Source of the DNA: an uncultured Clostridium sp.
Lineage (GTDB): Bacteria > Bacillota > Clostridia > Lachnospirales > Lachnospiraceae
DNA length: 64,000 nt
Assembly: GCA_900547035.1 (NCBI GenBank)
Contig: URFM01000009.1
Coordinates: forward strand, 1 to 64,000
Direction of reading: 5' to 3'
In this document: piece by piece, positions 51,188 to 59,907 of the stretch
Position numbering within the stretch: position 1 is the stretch's first letter
Layout of the letters: every line of letters starts with the position of its first letter
Position numbers and translations under genes: made by a program
The notes under the pieces: generated by a model
Databases searched by the model: none
What the model was told of the DNA's origin: nothing
Seen by the model: only the letters and a program-made list of their open reading frames with translations

Positions 51188-52225
51188 TTATGCGGAAATC
51201 TCCGGCAGTCCTTCCCGAATCAAAACTGCCCTCGCCTCATCCAGTTCCTCCTGATCCAATGGACGGTCCGCTCCTATGCGAAGATTCGCCGGTTTACTGC
51301 TCCAAATTAAATGATAAAGTGAAACGGGCCGCTTAAAATGAATCAGACCGCCGGCCTCCGCCTCCATCAAAATGGAAAGAAAAATCCGGGCATCCTTTTC
51401 CGTAATCTTTCTGGCATATTTTAACACCCCGTAGGATTTATATGCCTCGTCCTCCTTATCTTTCCTCTGGGTATTCAGAGAAGCTTTCCGCACCCTGTTT
51501 TCCTGACTGTTCAGCTGCAGGGCAGCCTTTGTCATCAGTTCTACGATCTCCCTCTCGGAAAGTCCCAGGGTCCTCTGATTGGAAATCTCGTAAAAGCCGC
51601 CGTAATTATCTCCTTCCTCTCCGCAGATTCCCCGGATGGCGGTTCCAAAACGGCTCATGTCTGCAACCACGCTCTGAAATTTTTTCACTCTGGAGAGAGC
51701 CGGCAGATGAAGCACCGCGCAGGCCCGCAGGCCCGTTCCCACATTGGTGGGGAAAGCAGTCAGATAGCCGTATTTATCATCAAAAGCATACGGGAACCGT
51801 TCGTTAATCCAGTCGTCAATCTGGTCCGCCTGTCGCCACAGTTCATCCAGTTTCAGCCCTTTTCCCAAAAGCTGCAGACGCATATGATCGTCGCCGCACA
51901 AAATCATGCTTCTGCTTTCATCCTCGGTCAGAAGCAGTCCTCCCGGCTCCTTTTGGCTGGCCGCAGTTCCATTTAAAATTCTGCGTTCCTTCAGAGACTG
52001 ACGCTCCAAATCACTCATCTGTCCAAAATCCCGGTAGGTCCAGCCTTTCTGATCCTGTCCTGCATAGTCCCGGAGTCCTTCGGCAAGAACCTCCACCGCC
52101 TTCTGGCGTTCCTCCCGGCTCATTCTTGAAGGGAAGGGATGTTCATCCCAGTTTCGGGAAAGACGGATCCGGCTGTAAACCACGTTGGAACCGGAATATT
52201 CCGTCTCCTCATACCATTTACTCAT
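51188..52225 (-). CDS. mcsB: Protein arginine kinase McsB, 345 aa
   Basis: Phosphorylates arginines on proteins to mark them for ClpC-ClpP. The guanido-kinase catalytic domain is visible: SRIRLSRNWDEHPFPSRM, SMILCGDDHMRL, and AFPTNVGTGLRACAVLHLPALSR (canonical CPSNLGTGLRA region, in which the usual Cys is replaced by Phe here). The C-terminal arginine-binding domain is of normal length. It overlaps mcsA by 8 bp. McsA is its activator, encoded immediately upstream. Confidence 0.93.
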   Translation of the reverse strand: MSKWYEETEYSGSNVVYSRIRLSRNWDEHPFPSRMSREERQKAVEVLAEGLRDYAGQDQKGWTYRDFGQMSDLERQSLKERRILNGTAASQKEPGGLLLTEDESRSMILCGDDHMRLQLLGKGLKLDELWRQADQIDDWINERFPYAFDDKYGYLTAFPTNVGTGLRACAVLHLPALSRVKKFQSVVADMSRFGTAIRGICGEEGDNYGGFYEISNQRTLGLSEREIVELMTKAALQLNSQENRVRKASLNTQRKDKEDEAYKSYGVLKYARKITEKDARIFLSILMEAEAGGLIHFKRPVSLYHLIWSSKPANLRIGADRPLDQEELDEARAVLIREGLPEISA

Positions 52226-52817
52226 GTGCCTCTACTTCCTTTCTTAATGCCCGGATCTGATCGCGGCACTGCGCCGCACGCTCATAATCCTCCTTCTTCA
52301 GAGCCTCCTTCAGCTGAAGGTTCAATCTGGCAATTTGATCCCAAACCGCCGCGTTCGGATCCTCTTTCAAGTTTCCATTTTCATCCATTTTACCCAGATC
52401 CGCTTCAATCTCCTCCTGCCTCTGACGCTCTGAACAACTTTGGAATTTTGGATGCTTTCCCTTATGGCTTTCGCTTCCCTGAAGCTGTTTGATTTTATCT
52501 CCTATAAACAAATCGAATACGCCATAGCAGTCCGGGCAGCCAAAACGGCTGTTTTCTACAAAATCATCAAAGGTGGTATGGCAGGTGGGGCAGGCTACAC
52601 TGACCCGCTCTCCGGCCTCCTCCTGGTCGTACTGAATTCCCAGAAGGCCGGACAAGAGCTTCCCCAGCGGAAATTCTCCGTCCAAAATAGCGCTGTACTG
52701 TCCCAAATCCATCTCTCTGGCACATTGGGAGCAGAAATTATGCTCCGTCCGAACACCGTTTACTATTTCTGTATATTTAATATTTGCCTCACGAATTCCA
52801 CATTTCTCGCACAGCAT
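52218..52817 (-). CDS. mcsA: McsA, activator of McsB (zinc fingers and UVR domain), 199 aa
   Basis: Two pairs of zinc-binding CxxC motifs (CEKCG ... CSQCA in the first 35 residues; CPTCH ... CPDCY around 95-120) and a C-terminal UVR motif (IARLNLQLKEALKKEDYERAAQCRDQIRALRKEV), the standard McsA layout. It stimulates the McsB kinase and regulates Clp activity. I begin at MLCEKCG, preceded by GGGAGG; the frame extends 18 codons upstream without conserved features. It lies 22 bp after the GntR gene. Confidence 0.92.
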   Translation of the reverse strand: MLCEKCGIREANIKYTEIVNGVRTEHNFCSQCAREMDLGQYSAILDGEFPLGKLLSGLLGIQYDQEEAGERVSVACPTCHTTFDDFVENSRFGCPDCYGVFDLFIGDKIKQLQGSESHKGKHPKFQSCSERQRQEEIEADLGKMDENGNLKEDPNAAVWDQIARLNLQLKEALKKEDYERAAQCRDQIRALRKEVEAHE

Positions 52818-52839
52818 AGAAATCCTCCCTTTCATAAAA

Positions 52840-53253
52840 TTATTCGGATCCGTCTCCTGAATTTTTTTCACATCCGGTGCAGCCGTTCAAATACGCATCG
52901 TAGATAAAATCCACAAGCTGGTGAACCTCCTGACGGCTGATATTCCGACAGATCCCGCAGGCCAAAACCACATCCAGGTTCTGCTTCATCTCTTCCAAAG
53001 CCTGATATTTGTCAACGTCCAGAGATACCACCGCTCCCTTTCTCCGGTCCAGCTTCAAAAAGCCTTCCTGGCGGAGTACGGAATAGGCCTTATTGACTGT
53101 ATGCATATTGATTCCCACATACTCTGCCATCTGCCGTACAGAGGGCAGAGTATCTCCCTCGCGAATGCGGTCTGTGGCAATCCCCATAATAATCTGGTTG
53201 CGCAGCTGTATATAAATCGCCTCGTCGCTGTTAAAATCAATTTTTACAATCAT
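52840..53253 (-). CDS. GntR-family (YtrA-type) regulator heading the clp operon, 137 aa
   Basis: Short GntR protein: winged helix-turn-helix at 10-75 (AIYIQLRNQIIMGIATDRIREGDTLPSVRQMAEYVGINMHTVNKAYSVLRQEGFL) and a small C-terminal helical part, lacking a large effector domain, as in the YtrA subfamily. The tail has a CTGCEKN motif and an upstream Cys (LACGIC), suggesting metal or redox sensing. It replaces CtsR, the usual first gene of this operon. A dyad over its own promoter suggests autoregulation. The start has no strong AGGAGG site; GGTGG is the nearest. Confidence 0.88.
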   Translation of the reverse strand: MIVKIDFNSDEAIYIQLRNQIIMGIATDRIREGDTLPSVRQMAEYVGINMHTVNKAYSVLRQEGFLKLDRRKGAVVSLDVDKYQALEEMKQNLDVVLACGICRNISRQEVHQLVDFIYDAYLNGCTGCEKNSGDGSE

Positions 53254-53271
53254 ACTGCCACCGTCTTTCTC

Positions 53272-53320
53272 GTTATATTTGTTCTACAGAAAATATAACA
53301 AATAATCCTTCATTCGTCAA
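53272..53320 (-). promoter_or_regulatory. Promoter and operator of the gntR-mcsA-mcsB-clpC operon
   Basis: TTGACG-17 bp-TATATT on the minus strand (53292-53320). A perfect dyad GTTATATTT-10 bp-AAATATAAC (53272-53299) covers the -10 element, a position where repressor binding would block transcription. It is a likely GntR operator. No CtsR box (tandem GGTCAAA) is seen. Confidence 0.72.
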
Positions 53321-53371
53321 GATCGGTTTTCCGATAACCGCTTTGAACTCTTGCCGGCAATTTGAACCACT

Positions 53372-53406
53372 ACGGCCTTCGGCAGCTTAATTCTGCCGAA
53401 GGCCGT
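53372..53406. terminator. Hairpin terminator between the clp operon promoter and the cohesin-like gene
   Basis: Perfect 14-bp stem ACGGCCTTCGGCAG/CTGCCGAAGGCCGT with a seven-base loop, 38 bp after the stop of the cohesin-like gene. There is no long T-tract on the minus side (a short TTT follows on the plus side), so direction is unsure. Confidence 0.65.
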
Positions 53407-53443
53407 TTGTATATGTGCTTTACAATTTTCACAGGCGTCAGGA

Positions 53444-54997
53444 TTAAAGATCAAATATCTCCAGCTCCTCATCTTCCTGCTCGTCTTTTTCTTTTTGCGG
53501 GGCTTCTGGCTCCGGCCGTTTTCCGGAGGTTCTCGCCGGTCTCCTCTGAGGTTTTTCTTCCTCTGTGGATGCCGGATGGGACTCCGGCTCCTCTGCATCC
53601 AAATCCAAAACCTCCAGACTGTCCTCCATGGGCTCGGGTTCCGCTGTGGGAGCTGTTTCCCTCACCGCCTGATCCGCCTCCAAACGGCGTGGTTTTCCGG
53701 CGCCTCGCGGACCTCTCTCAGCCCTAGGCAGTTCCTCCTCGCCCCTTTCACGAGAAGCTTCTTCTTTTCTTCTGCTTCTGCCCAAAGGCGGCTGCTTGGA
53801 ATCGTTCTTTTCCTCCTTATGCTTCATCAGCTGCCAAATCAGAAGAATCAGCAGAAGAACCGCAATTACTCCCACCACTCCCGCAATGATCTGGGTCATC
53901 CGGTAATCGCCAATCAGATTATTGTACTGGCTGGCCAGCTGATCATATTCCGCAGTTGATACTCCCGTATCCACAGCAGGATCCTCAAAATAACGCTGAA
54001 GAGTTCTCTCATTTTCATCCAGGTCATAGCGGTAGAATGCCGTTTCACCCGCTTCATTCATACCGTAAACGATACAGTAGCGATTATCCGGGTCAGAAGC
54101 CCATACCCATCCGGTAACCGTCTGCCCATCAATAACAACCGGATTCTCCACAAATCCTTCCGGCAGCGTTACGGATTCATCAGGCTCCAGTATCGTAATG
54201 GTCTTGGCCGGAGCAGACAGTTTCACTTCGTTTCCGGTCAAAATCGGTGTAGCGGTGCTGGCTCCTCCCTCCGCCTTTGTCACCACAATCACATATTCTT
54301 TCGTTGTCTCGCCATCCTGGGCCGTTACCTGGCAGGTTACCCGGTTTTCACCCATCTGAAGACCTTCGTTGCCGCTGACAATGTTGGTGGCGTTCTCATC
54401 GTTGCAGACTGCGCTGACGATAATCTTATCCACATCTGTTCCCACTGTCACCGAGTAGGTATCTACATCCGGAGAAAAGGAAGGCGACAAGGTTCCGGGA
54501 GATACCTGCAGAGATTTCAGAGTAGCATCATCTGAGGCATCTGCCAAAGCTCCTACGGTAATAGTGGAACTTCCTTCCCGGTCCACCGTTACCAGCTGGG
54601 AATCCGTATCATAAATTTCCTGACTGCTTACTGTAATCTTTGCCGTACCCGCGGCGATGGCATTGAACGTCAGAGAAAAGCGCATGGTATCCGTCCCCGG
54701 TGTTCCGCCATCCCCCCGCACACGGATGGCTCCCGCATCGCCGGAGGCATCGGTTCCGCTGACGAACTCCAGCAAATTGGAGTCATAAGACAGCATCACA
54801 TCCGCGCTCATCAGATTTCCGCCGGTTGCGGTAATCTCCATATTAACGCTAACCTGGCTGCCTACCGTAGCTGATGGATCCGAAAAAGCAATCCGGGCGT
54901 TGGCCGCATAAGATGTCAGCATCCCCACGGGCATCAAAATTGCAAACAGGCAGGCTATAAGAAGGGCCGCCGCTTTTTTCTTCATTCGCTCTATCAT
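53444..54997 (-). CDS. Cell-surface protein with cohesin-like and cadherin-like domains, 517 aa
   Basis: N-terminal signal (MKKKAAALLIACLFAILMPVGMLTSYAANA), a cohesin-like domain (about 28-150: SDPSATVGSQVSVNMEI ... ITVSSQEIYDTDSQLVTV), a cadherin-like beta-sandwich (about 158-250: LKSLQVSPGTLSPSFSPDVDTYSVTVG), a further globular stretch, one membrane helix (IIAGVVGVIAVLLLILLIWQLM, about 370-391) and a charged cytoplasmic tail ending in EEDELEIFDL-like acid. It is membrane-anchored with the domains outside. The second ATG is chosen since AGGAG lies 11 bases away; the first is two bases from it. Co-transcribed with the glucosaminidase gene (26 bp gap). Ligand unknown. Confidence 0.8.
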   Translation of the reverse strand: MIERMKKKAAALLIACLFAILMPVGMLTSYAANARIAFSDPSATVGSQVSVNMEITATGGNLMSADVMLSYDSNLLEFVSGTDASGDAGAIRVRGDGGTPGTDTMRFSLTFNAIAAGTAKITVSSQEIYDTDSQLVTVDREGSSTITVGALADASDDATLKSLQVSPGTLSPSFSPDVDTYSVTVGTDVDKIIVSAVCNDENATNIVSGNEGLQMGENRVTCQVTAQDGETTKEYVIVVTKAEGGASTATPILTGNEVKLSAPAKTITILEPDESVTLPEGFVENPVVIDGQTVTGWVWASDPDNRYCIVYGMNEAGETAFYRYDLDENERTLQRYFEDPAVDTGVSTAEYDQLASQYNNLIGDYRMTQIIAGVVGVIAVLLLILLIWQLMKHKEEKNDSKQPPLGRSRRKEEASRERGEEELPRAERGPRGAGKPRRLEADQAVRETAPTAEPEPMEDSLEVLDLDAEEPESHPASTEEEKPQRRPARTSGKRPEPEAPQKEKDEQEDEELEIFDL

Positions 54998-55023
54998 AAA
55001 TATCATCTCTCCTGCACCATTTA

Positions 55024-57108
55024 CTAATTTGTAACCGTAACTATCGTTACATTACTTCCTCCCGGCGTATTAGACGTACTGCCTGAACTGCCAGGTCCGC
55101 TGACTCCTGGGCCGCCGGACTCCGTTCCGGAAGATCCGGATGACGGACTGCTGCTTCCCGTGCCTGTGGTCTGGCTGCCTGCAGTTGGACCGCCGCTCTG
55201 CTTCGCCACATGAATGGTATAAGTCCGGACGGAGCCATTCTCCGCCTGAACGGTAATCACAACGTCCACACTGTCCCCATTCAGGGAAATCGTTCCCGCG
55301 CCGCTGATTGCAGCCTTGGAATCCGCTCCCGTAGCCTGAACCGTAATGGAAGAAACCGAAGTGTCCACAATCAGGTCATAGCTCTCTGTATCCCGGCTGA
55401 AGCTGGGAGTTAATACAAATCCGTCTACCGAAAGCGCAGACAGCTTATTGTTGGGACTTCCGTCCCCCGTAGGCGCGGTACAGGGCTCCTCGGGCATATT
55501 GTTGTAAATTGGAATCAGAAATTCCAGCGCCCCCTGTTTCATCTGAGCCGTGTATGCCTGCGACAGCTCCGCCCCCTCGGAGGCAGCTGCCTGGATATTG
55601 CTCATATACTGATGCTTATACAGATTGCTTCCCTGGACATTGAATTTTTTCAGGTAAAATGTATTCTGTCCGGCCTTTACATAGTTTTCCCCATAATTCT
55701 GGGCGCCGCCCAGGATCGATTTTTCAACCGTATTCCACGGACGTCCATAAGAACCGGACTGGGATGCATACCAGAGACCCCGCTGAATAGCGCTCATAGA
55801 GCCCGATTGATATGCTTCCACATTAAAATAGTTGTAATATCCCTCGTATCCAGAATAGGTCCCGGAAATCAAGGGAGAGGTCCCGGCCGTTCCCTGTTCC
55901 TGCAAAATCATGGCAGCCAGTACATAGGGATTCACTCCGGACTGAGCCCCGGCATTCATAATAATGTCCACATAAGAAATACTCTGTCCCGAGGAGCTGC
56001 CTTCCGAAGAACTTCCCGTTGCCCCCGGACCCGCCGAAGATACTCCCGGACCACTTTGAGTAGAATCGCTTTGGGAAGATCCGTTCTGAGTGGAATCGCT
56101 CTGGGAAGAATCACTTCCGGGAGACTCCAGGCTCACTACCGTATCTCCCACCAGGTTATATTCCCTGGAGGAAATAGAGGCTACAGGTCCCTCCAGACTC
56201 ACCGTTCCTGCCGCGGAACTGGTAGTTTCCGAAGGCGTCACGCTTTGAACCGTTACTCCTGGTCCCGTGTTGCTGTCGTCAGCAGACGGACCTGACGCGC
56301 TGCCGGAAGAAGTCCCTGAAGAGGAAGATCCTGTACCCACTGTACCGGAAAGAAAACTTCCCTGAATCATAGCTTCCAATCCTTCCCTAGTCTGAGTGCT
56401 TTCATTGTACTCCTGGGATAAAAATTGGAAAATATAAGTTTCATCCAGGAAATTTCTCGGATCCATATAATACCGGATAATCCCATCAGAGGCAGCCACC
56501 CAGCTGCTTCCGTCAAAACCAGTCCATGTACTGGTATCCCAGTTATAAGCGCCGTCCTCCACACTCTTCCAGGAAGAGATGCTGGAAGTATTTACCAGGC
56601 TTCTGGGCGTAAGACTCTCATTTTCAATCACAGTTTCCCAGTCCAAACCCGTATCAAATGCTTTAAAAACCCAGTTAGGGTAACTGGCATGAAGCTGGCG
56701 CAGTCCGTCCTTATAGCTTTCGGGAAACCCCTGAGAATTCAGATACGCTTCAAAATCAGAATCTGTTGTGTATGTAACCGCAGTCTGCACATAGGCGGCT
56801 GCCACATAGCCGGTGGCCTCAGACCCGCTGCTGCTGGTATAGCGAATATTATACCAGGTCTGCCCGTCTGTACCGGTCTGCTCGGAAAGCACCGTTACCC
56901 GGGCGCCGCTGGAAAGTCTGCCTAACGACTGATAACTGGTTCCAGGACCGCTGCGTACATTTAAGGAAGCTGCCTTCACCGTTGCCGAGCCGGTGTAGGC
57001 ATAAGCGGTCGCAGGAGCAAAGAGACCTGCCGGCTGAAGCGGCAGTCCTATCCCCAGGATCAATCCCAAAGCCAGGGCCAGCTTATTTTTCCATCGTATT
57101 TTTTTCAT
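55024..57108 (-). CDS. Secreted SH3b / glucosaminidase-type cell-wall hydrolase, 694 aa
   Basis: Signal peptide (LALALGLILGIGLPLQPAGLFAPATAYA), bacterial SH3 domain (ATVKAASLNVRSGPGTSYQSLGRL...), then an N-acetylglucosaminidase-like region split in two. DFEAYLNSQGFPESYKDGLRQLHASYPNWVFKAF and RNFLDETYIFQFLSQEYN lie before a long Ser/Thr/Gly-rich linker (about 255-385). ILQEQGTAGTSPLISGTY with a possible catalytic Glu, and YYNYFNVEAYQ, lie after it. A cadherin-like domain (LSALSVDGFVLTPSFSRDTESYDLIV) and a low-complexity tail follow. The linkers carry five GPG motifs, mostly GPGV. The usual glucosaminidase catalytic domain is interrupted by the linker, which is unusual. It precedes the cohesin-like gene in the operon. 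Confidence 0.83.
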   Translation of the reverse strand: MKKIRWKNKLALALGLILGIGLPLQPAGLFAPATAYAYTGSATVKAASLNVRSGPGTSYQSLGRLSSGARVTVLSEQTGTDGQTWYNIRYTSSSGSEATGYVAAAYVQTAVTYTTDSDFEAYLNSQGFPESYKDGLRQLHASYPNWVFKAFDTGLDWETVIENESLTPRSLVNTSSISSWKSVEDGAYNWDTSTWTGFDGSSWVAASDGIIRYYMDPRNFLDETYIFQFLSQEYNESTQTREGLEAMIQGSFLSGTVGTGSSSSGTSSGSASGPSADDSNTGPGVTVQSVTPSETTSSAAGTVSLEGPVASISSREYNLVGDTVVSLESPGSDSSQSDSTQNGSSQSDSTQSGPGVSSAGPGATGSSSEGSSSGQSISYVDIIMNAGAQSGVNPYVLAAMILQEQGTAGTSPLISGTYSGYEGYYNYFNVEAYQSGSMSAIQRGLWYASQSGSYGRPWNTVEKSILGGAQNYGENYVKAGQNTFYLKKFNVQGSNLYKHQYMSNIQAAASEGAELSQAYTAQMKQGALEFLIPIYNNMPEEPCTAPTGDGSPNNKLSALSVDGFVLTPSFSRDTESYDLIVDTSVSSITVQATGADSKAAISGAGTISLNGDSVDVVITVQAENGSVRTYTIHVAKQSGGPTAGSQTTGTGSSSPSSGSSGTESGGPGVSGPGSSGSTSNTPGGSNVTIVTVTN

Positions 57109-57248
57109 AAAGAAGTCTATCTCCTGTGTAAGTCTGTCAAATCGATGATGCGTTTTTGACGCTATTATCTATTATAATGACTTCAAACAGGATGTGTCAA
57201 CCAAATTGCGGAAACTTACGGTTTTGGAACAGGATTCGTAAGAAAACC

Positions 57249-58541
57249 TTAAAGCTTGAGAAATAATTCCATCCCCCGCCCAATGCAGAGGGGTAAATTC
57301 AGCGCCTCCAAAGATTTTGCTGCGCACACCGGTACCTCGCAGAGCACCTCTCCCCCGGCCAGATACTCCAGCTTTCCCATCTGCTGTCCCTCCCGCACAG
57401 GGGCCGAAGCCTGTTGAGGAAGAACCAGCCGGCAGGTCACATGTTCCCAGTCGCCTAAAAGAATGTTTTGTTTTTCCAGTGTTTCCGCCTTCAGCTCCAG
57501 CCTGTTTTCATTTTTCCAGTACACTCCGCCTTCTACAGGAATTTGTGGAAGCTCTGTCCTGAGCGGAAAATCCTTCAGATGAAAATATTCCTTTCCATAA
57601 CGGATCAAAGCAGCGGCATCTGTCCATTTCAAATTTTTATGTGGAGGCCAGCCGCAGCCTAGTATAGCAATGATGAAAGAACGGCCCTCTGATTCCACGG
57701 CCCCCACATAGGAATAGCCGGCTCCGGAAGTGAATCCCGTTTTCCCTGAAATCATTCCCTCCATAGAGGAAAGGAGGGTATTATGATTAACGCAGGAAAA
57801 GGAGCGTTTTCCCTCCAAATCAGAGAATATGTGGTTTTGACTCTGAGTGATTTTTAAAAATTCCTCCCTTTTGGGGGAAGTATTGACGCAGTAAGCCATG
57901 ATTTTGGCTAGTTCCTCTGCCGTAGTAGAATGAGTCTTCTGGCTTTTATCCTCCATCTGCAAAACGGCGTCCAGACCATTTGGGGTAATAAAGCAAGTAT
58001 TCCGGCAGCCCAGTTCCCTGGCCTTTTGATTCATCATCCCGGCAAATTCCTCCACGCTTCCGCCTATATGTTCCGCGATCATAACGGCGGCGTCATTGTA
58101 GGATTCCAGCATAAGCCCGTAGAGAAGGTCCTTCAGATAATAGTTTTCTCCTTCCCGCACGCCCATATGAACCTGAGGCTGGGAGGCCGCGTACCCGGAG
58201 GCAGTGACCAGATCTTCCGGCTGTCCCTTCTCCAGCGCCAGGATACAGGTCATAATTTTTGTAGTGCTTGCCATAGGTCGGACTTCTCCTTCATTTTTTC
58301 CGTAAAGCACCCGCCCCGTGTCTCCATCCATCAGCACCGCAGCCTGAGCATTTAAATTCAGGCTATCTTCCGGCTGCTTTTCTTTCGTTTCCTCATCCAG
58401 CTGCTGTGACATAATCCGCAGCTCCTGGCCGTTCTCCCCATATGCAGGACTGACGCCAAACAGGCACAGGACGGTCAGAACCGCCGCCGTTTTTTTCCAC
58501 TTCATTCTTTGCGCCGGCTTCCCTTTTTTCTCATTTATCAT
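57249..58541 (-). CDS. D-alanyl-D-alanine carboxypeptidase (DacF/PBP5-type), 430 aa
   Basis: Low-molecular-weight penicillin-binding protein that trims the pentapeptide of peptidoglycan. Motifs in order: SxxK as ASTTKIMTC, SxN as ESYNDAAVMIAEHIGGS, and KTG as ISGKTGFTSGAGYS. An N-terminal hydrophobic signal (AAVLTVLCLFGVSPAYG) directs export, and a C-terminal beta domain ends at FLKL. Start is uncertain: the first ATG has a weak site, while an ATG twelve codons later (58505) also lacks a good one. It faces dinB divergently. Confidence 0.92.
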   Translation of the reverse strand: MINEKKGKPAQRMKWKKTAAVLTVLCLFGVSPAYGENGQELRIMSQQLDEETKEKQPEDSLNLNAQAAVLMDGDTGRVLYGKNEGEVRPMASTTKIMTCILALEKGQPEDLVTASGYAASQPQVHMGVREGENYYLKDLLYGLMLESYNDAAVMIAEHIGGSVEEFAGMMNQKARELGCRNTCFITPNGLDAVLQMEDKSQKTHSTTAEELAKIMAYCVNTSPKREEFLKITQSQNHIFSDLEGKRSFSCVNHNTLLSSMEGMISGKTGFTSGAGYSYVGAVESEGRSFIIAILGCGWPPHKNLKWTDAAALIRYGKEYFHLKDFPLRTELPQIPVEGGVYWKNENRLELKAETLEKQNILLGDWEHVTCRLVLPQQASAPVREGQQMGKLEYLAGGEVLCEVPVCAAKSLEALNLPLCIGRGMELFLKL

Positions 58542-58573
58542 CCTATTCTTGAAGTGTTTTTTTTATGAGCCCG

Positions 58574-58602
58574 TTGCATCCGAACATATATTCTGTTATC
58601 AT
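58574..58602 (+). promoter_or_regulatory. dinB promoter with SOS-like box
   Basis: TTGCAT-17 bp-TATCAT on the plus strand. Within the spacer lies CGAACATATATTC (58581-58593), one base off the Gram-positive LexA (SOS) half-site pair GAAC-N4-GTTC. Position and match fit LexA control of the polymerase gene. Confidence 0.6.
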
Positions 58603-58623
58603 AAAGAAAAAGGAGGGATTGCC

Positions 58624-59907
58624 ATGAGTTTGCCTTCTTCTCAGCCTCTGATTTTTCATATTGACGTCAATTCCGCTTTCCTGAGCTGGGAATCCATTTA
58701 CCGGCTGAAGGAAGACCCGTCTGCCCTGGATCTGCGCACCATTCCGTCGGCAGTGGGAGGAGATGCAAAAAGCCGCCACGGCATCGTACTGGCCAAATCC
58801 ACTCCGGCCAAAAAATACGGTGTCCGTACCGGCGAACCTTTAAGTCAGGCCCTGCGCAAATGTCCCGGCCTCACAGTTGTACCCTCCCGGTTTGACTATT
58901 ATATCCAATGTTCCGGAGCTATGATGAGGCTTCTGGAGGAATACACTCCGGACCATGAAAAATTCAGCATCGATGAAATTTTCCTGGATATGACCCACAC
59001 CATTCATCTTTTCGGCGATCCCCTGGCAACAGCCGATGCGATCCGACAGAGGATTCACCGTGAACTGGGCTTTACGGTCAACATCGGCATCTCTACCAAC
59101 AAACTTTTAGCCAAAATGGCGTCCGATTTTGAAAAGCCGGATCGTTGTCACACTCTTTTTCCTGAGGAAATACCGAAAAAGATGTGGCCGCTCCCTATTG
59201 AGCAGCTGTTTTTTGTAGGAGATTCTGCGGCAAGGAAGCTGGACAATTTGGGAATACACACCATCGGAGAGCTGGCCCGGAGCGATCCTCAGCTTCTAAA
59301 GCGGCATCTGGGTGAAAAGTACGCCCTGTTAATCCACCGGTATGCCAATGGTATCGATACGGATCCTGTAGCCGAACGCGAGCCCCTGAATAAGGGATAT
59401 GGCAACAGCGTCACCCTGGCACAGGACGTAACCGATCTGCCCTCCGCCCGGCAGGTTCTCCTTTCCCTGTGTGAAACCGTAGGGGCCAGACTGCGGGCAG
59501 ACCATATTCTTTGCGGTAATTTGTGTGTAGAGCTAAAGGACTGGCGTTTTAACACCCGCTCCCATCAAATGAATCTTCCGGAACCCACAGACTCCACCAG
59601 TATTCTCTTCCGGTATTCCTGTCGTCTGTTCGAGGAATGCTGGGACCAGACTCCTCTGAGGCTTATGGGGGTGCGGGCAGGCAAGATTCAGGAAGAGGCG
59701 TACCGGCAGATGAGCCTCTTTGAATCGGAAACCGACGTCAAACGGCGAAAATTTGAGGCCGCCGTAGACCAGATTCGAAACCGGTACGGAGTAGACAGCA
59801 TCAAGAGAGCCAGCTTTTTAAGCAGCGATTCGATTGTGGACCACGCTGCCAGCAAGAAAAAACATTTAAGCAATCCTAAACCGCCGCATTCCTCCGAAGC
59901 CCCTTAG
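58624..59907 (+). CDS. dinB: Y-family DNA polymerase IV (DinB-like), 427 aa
   Basis: Error-prone translesion polymerase. The catalytic triad regions are visible as FHIDVNSAFLSWE near the N-terminus and FSIDEIFLDMT with adjacent acidic residues. AKKYGVRTGEPLSQALRKCPGL and GISTNKLLAKMASDFEKP are also typical. A likely sliding-clamp binding motif (QMSLFE) lies near the C-terminus. I start at MSLPSSQP, preceded by AGGAGG; the frame extends 25 codons upstream through the promoter. The 3' end overlaps the convergent methyltransferase gene by 32 bp. Confidence 0.92.
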   Translation: MSLPSSQPLIFHIDVNSAFLSWESIYRLKEDPSALDLRTIPSAVGGDAKSRHGIVLAKSTPAKKYGVRTGEPLSQALRKCPGLTVVPSRFDYYIQCSGAMMRLLEEYTPDHEKFSIDEIFLDMTHTIHLFGDPLATADAIRQRIHRELGFTVNIGISTNKLLAKMASDFEKPDRCHTLFPEEIPKKMWPLPIEQLFFVGDSAARKLDNLGIHTIGELARSDPQLLKRHLGEKYALLIHRYANGIDTDPVAEREPLNKGYGNSVTLAQDVTDLPSARQVLLSLCETVGARLRADHILCGNLCVELKDWRFNTRSHQMNLPEPTDSTSILFRYSCRLFEECWDQTPLRLMGVRAGKIQEEAYRQMSLFESETDVKRRKFEAAVDQIRNRYGVDSIKRASFLSSDSIVDHAASKKKHLSNPKPPHSSEAP

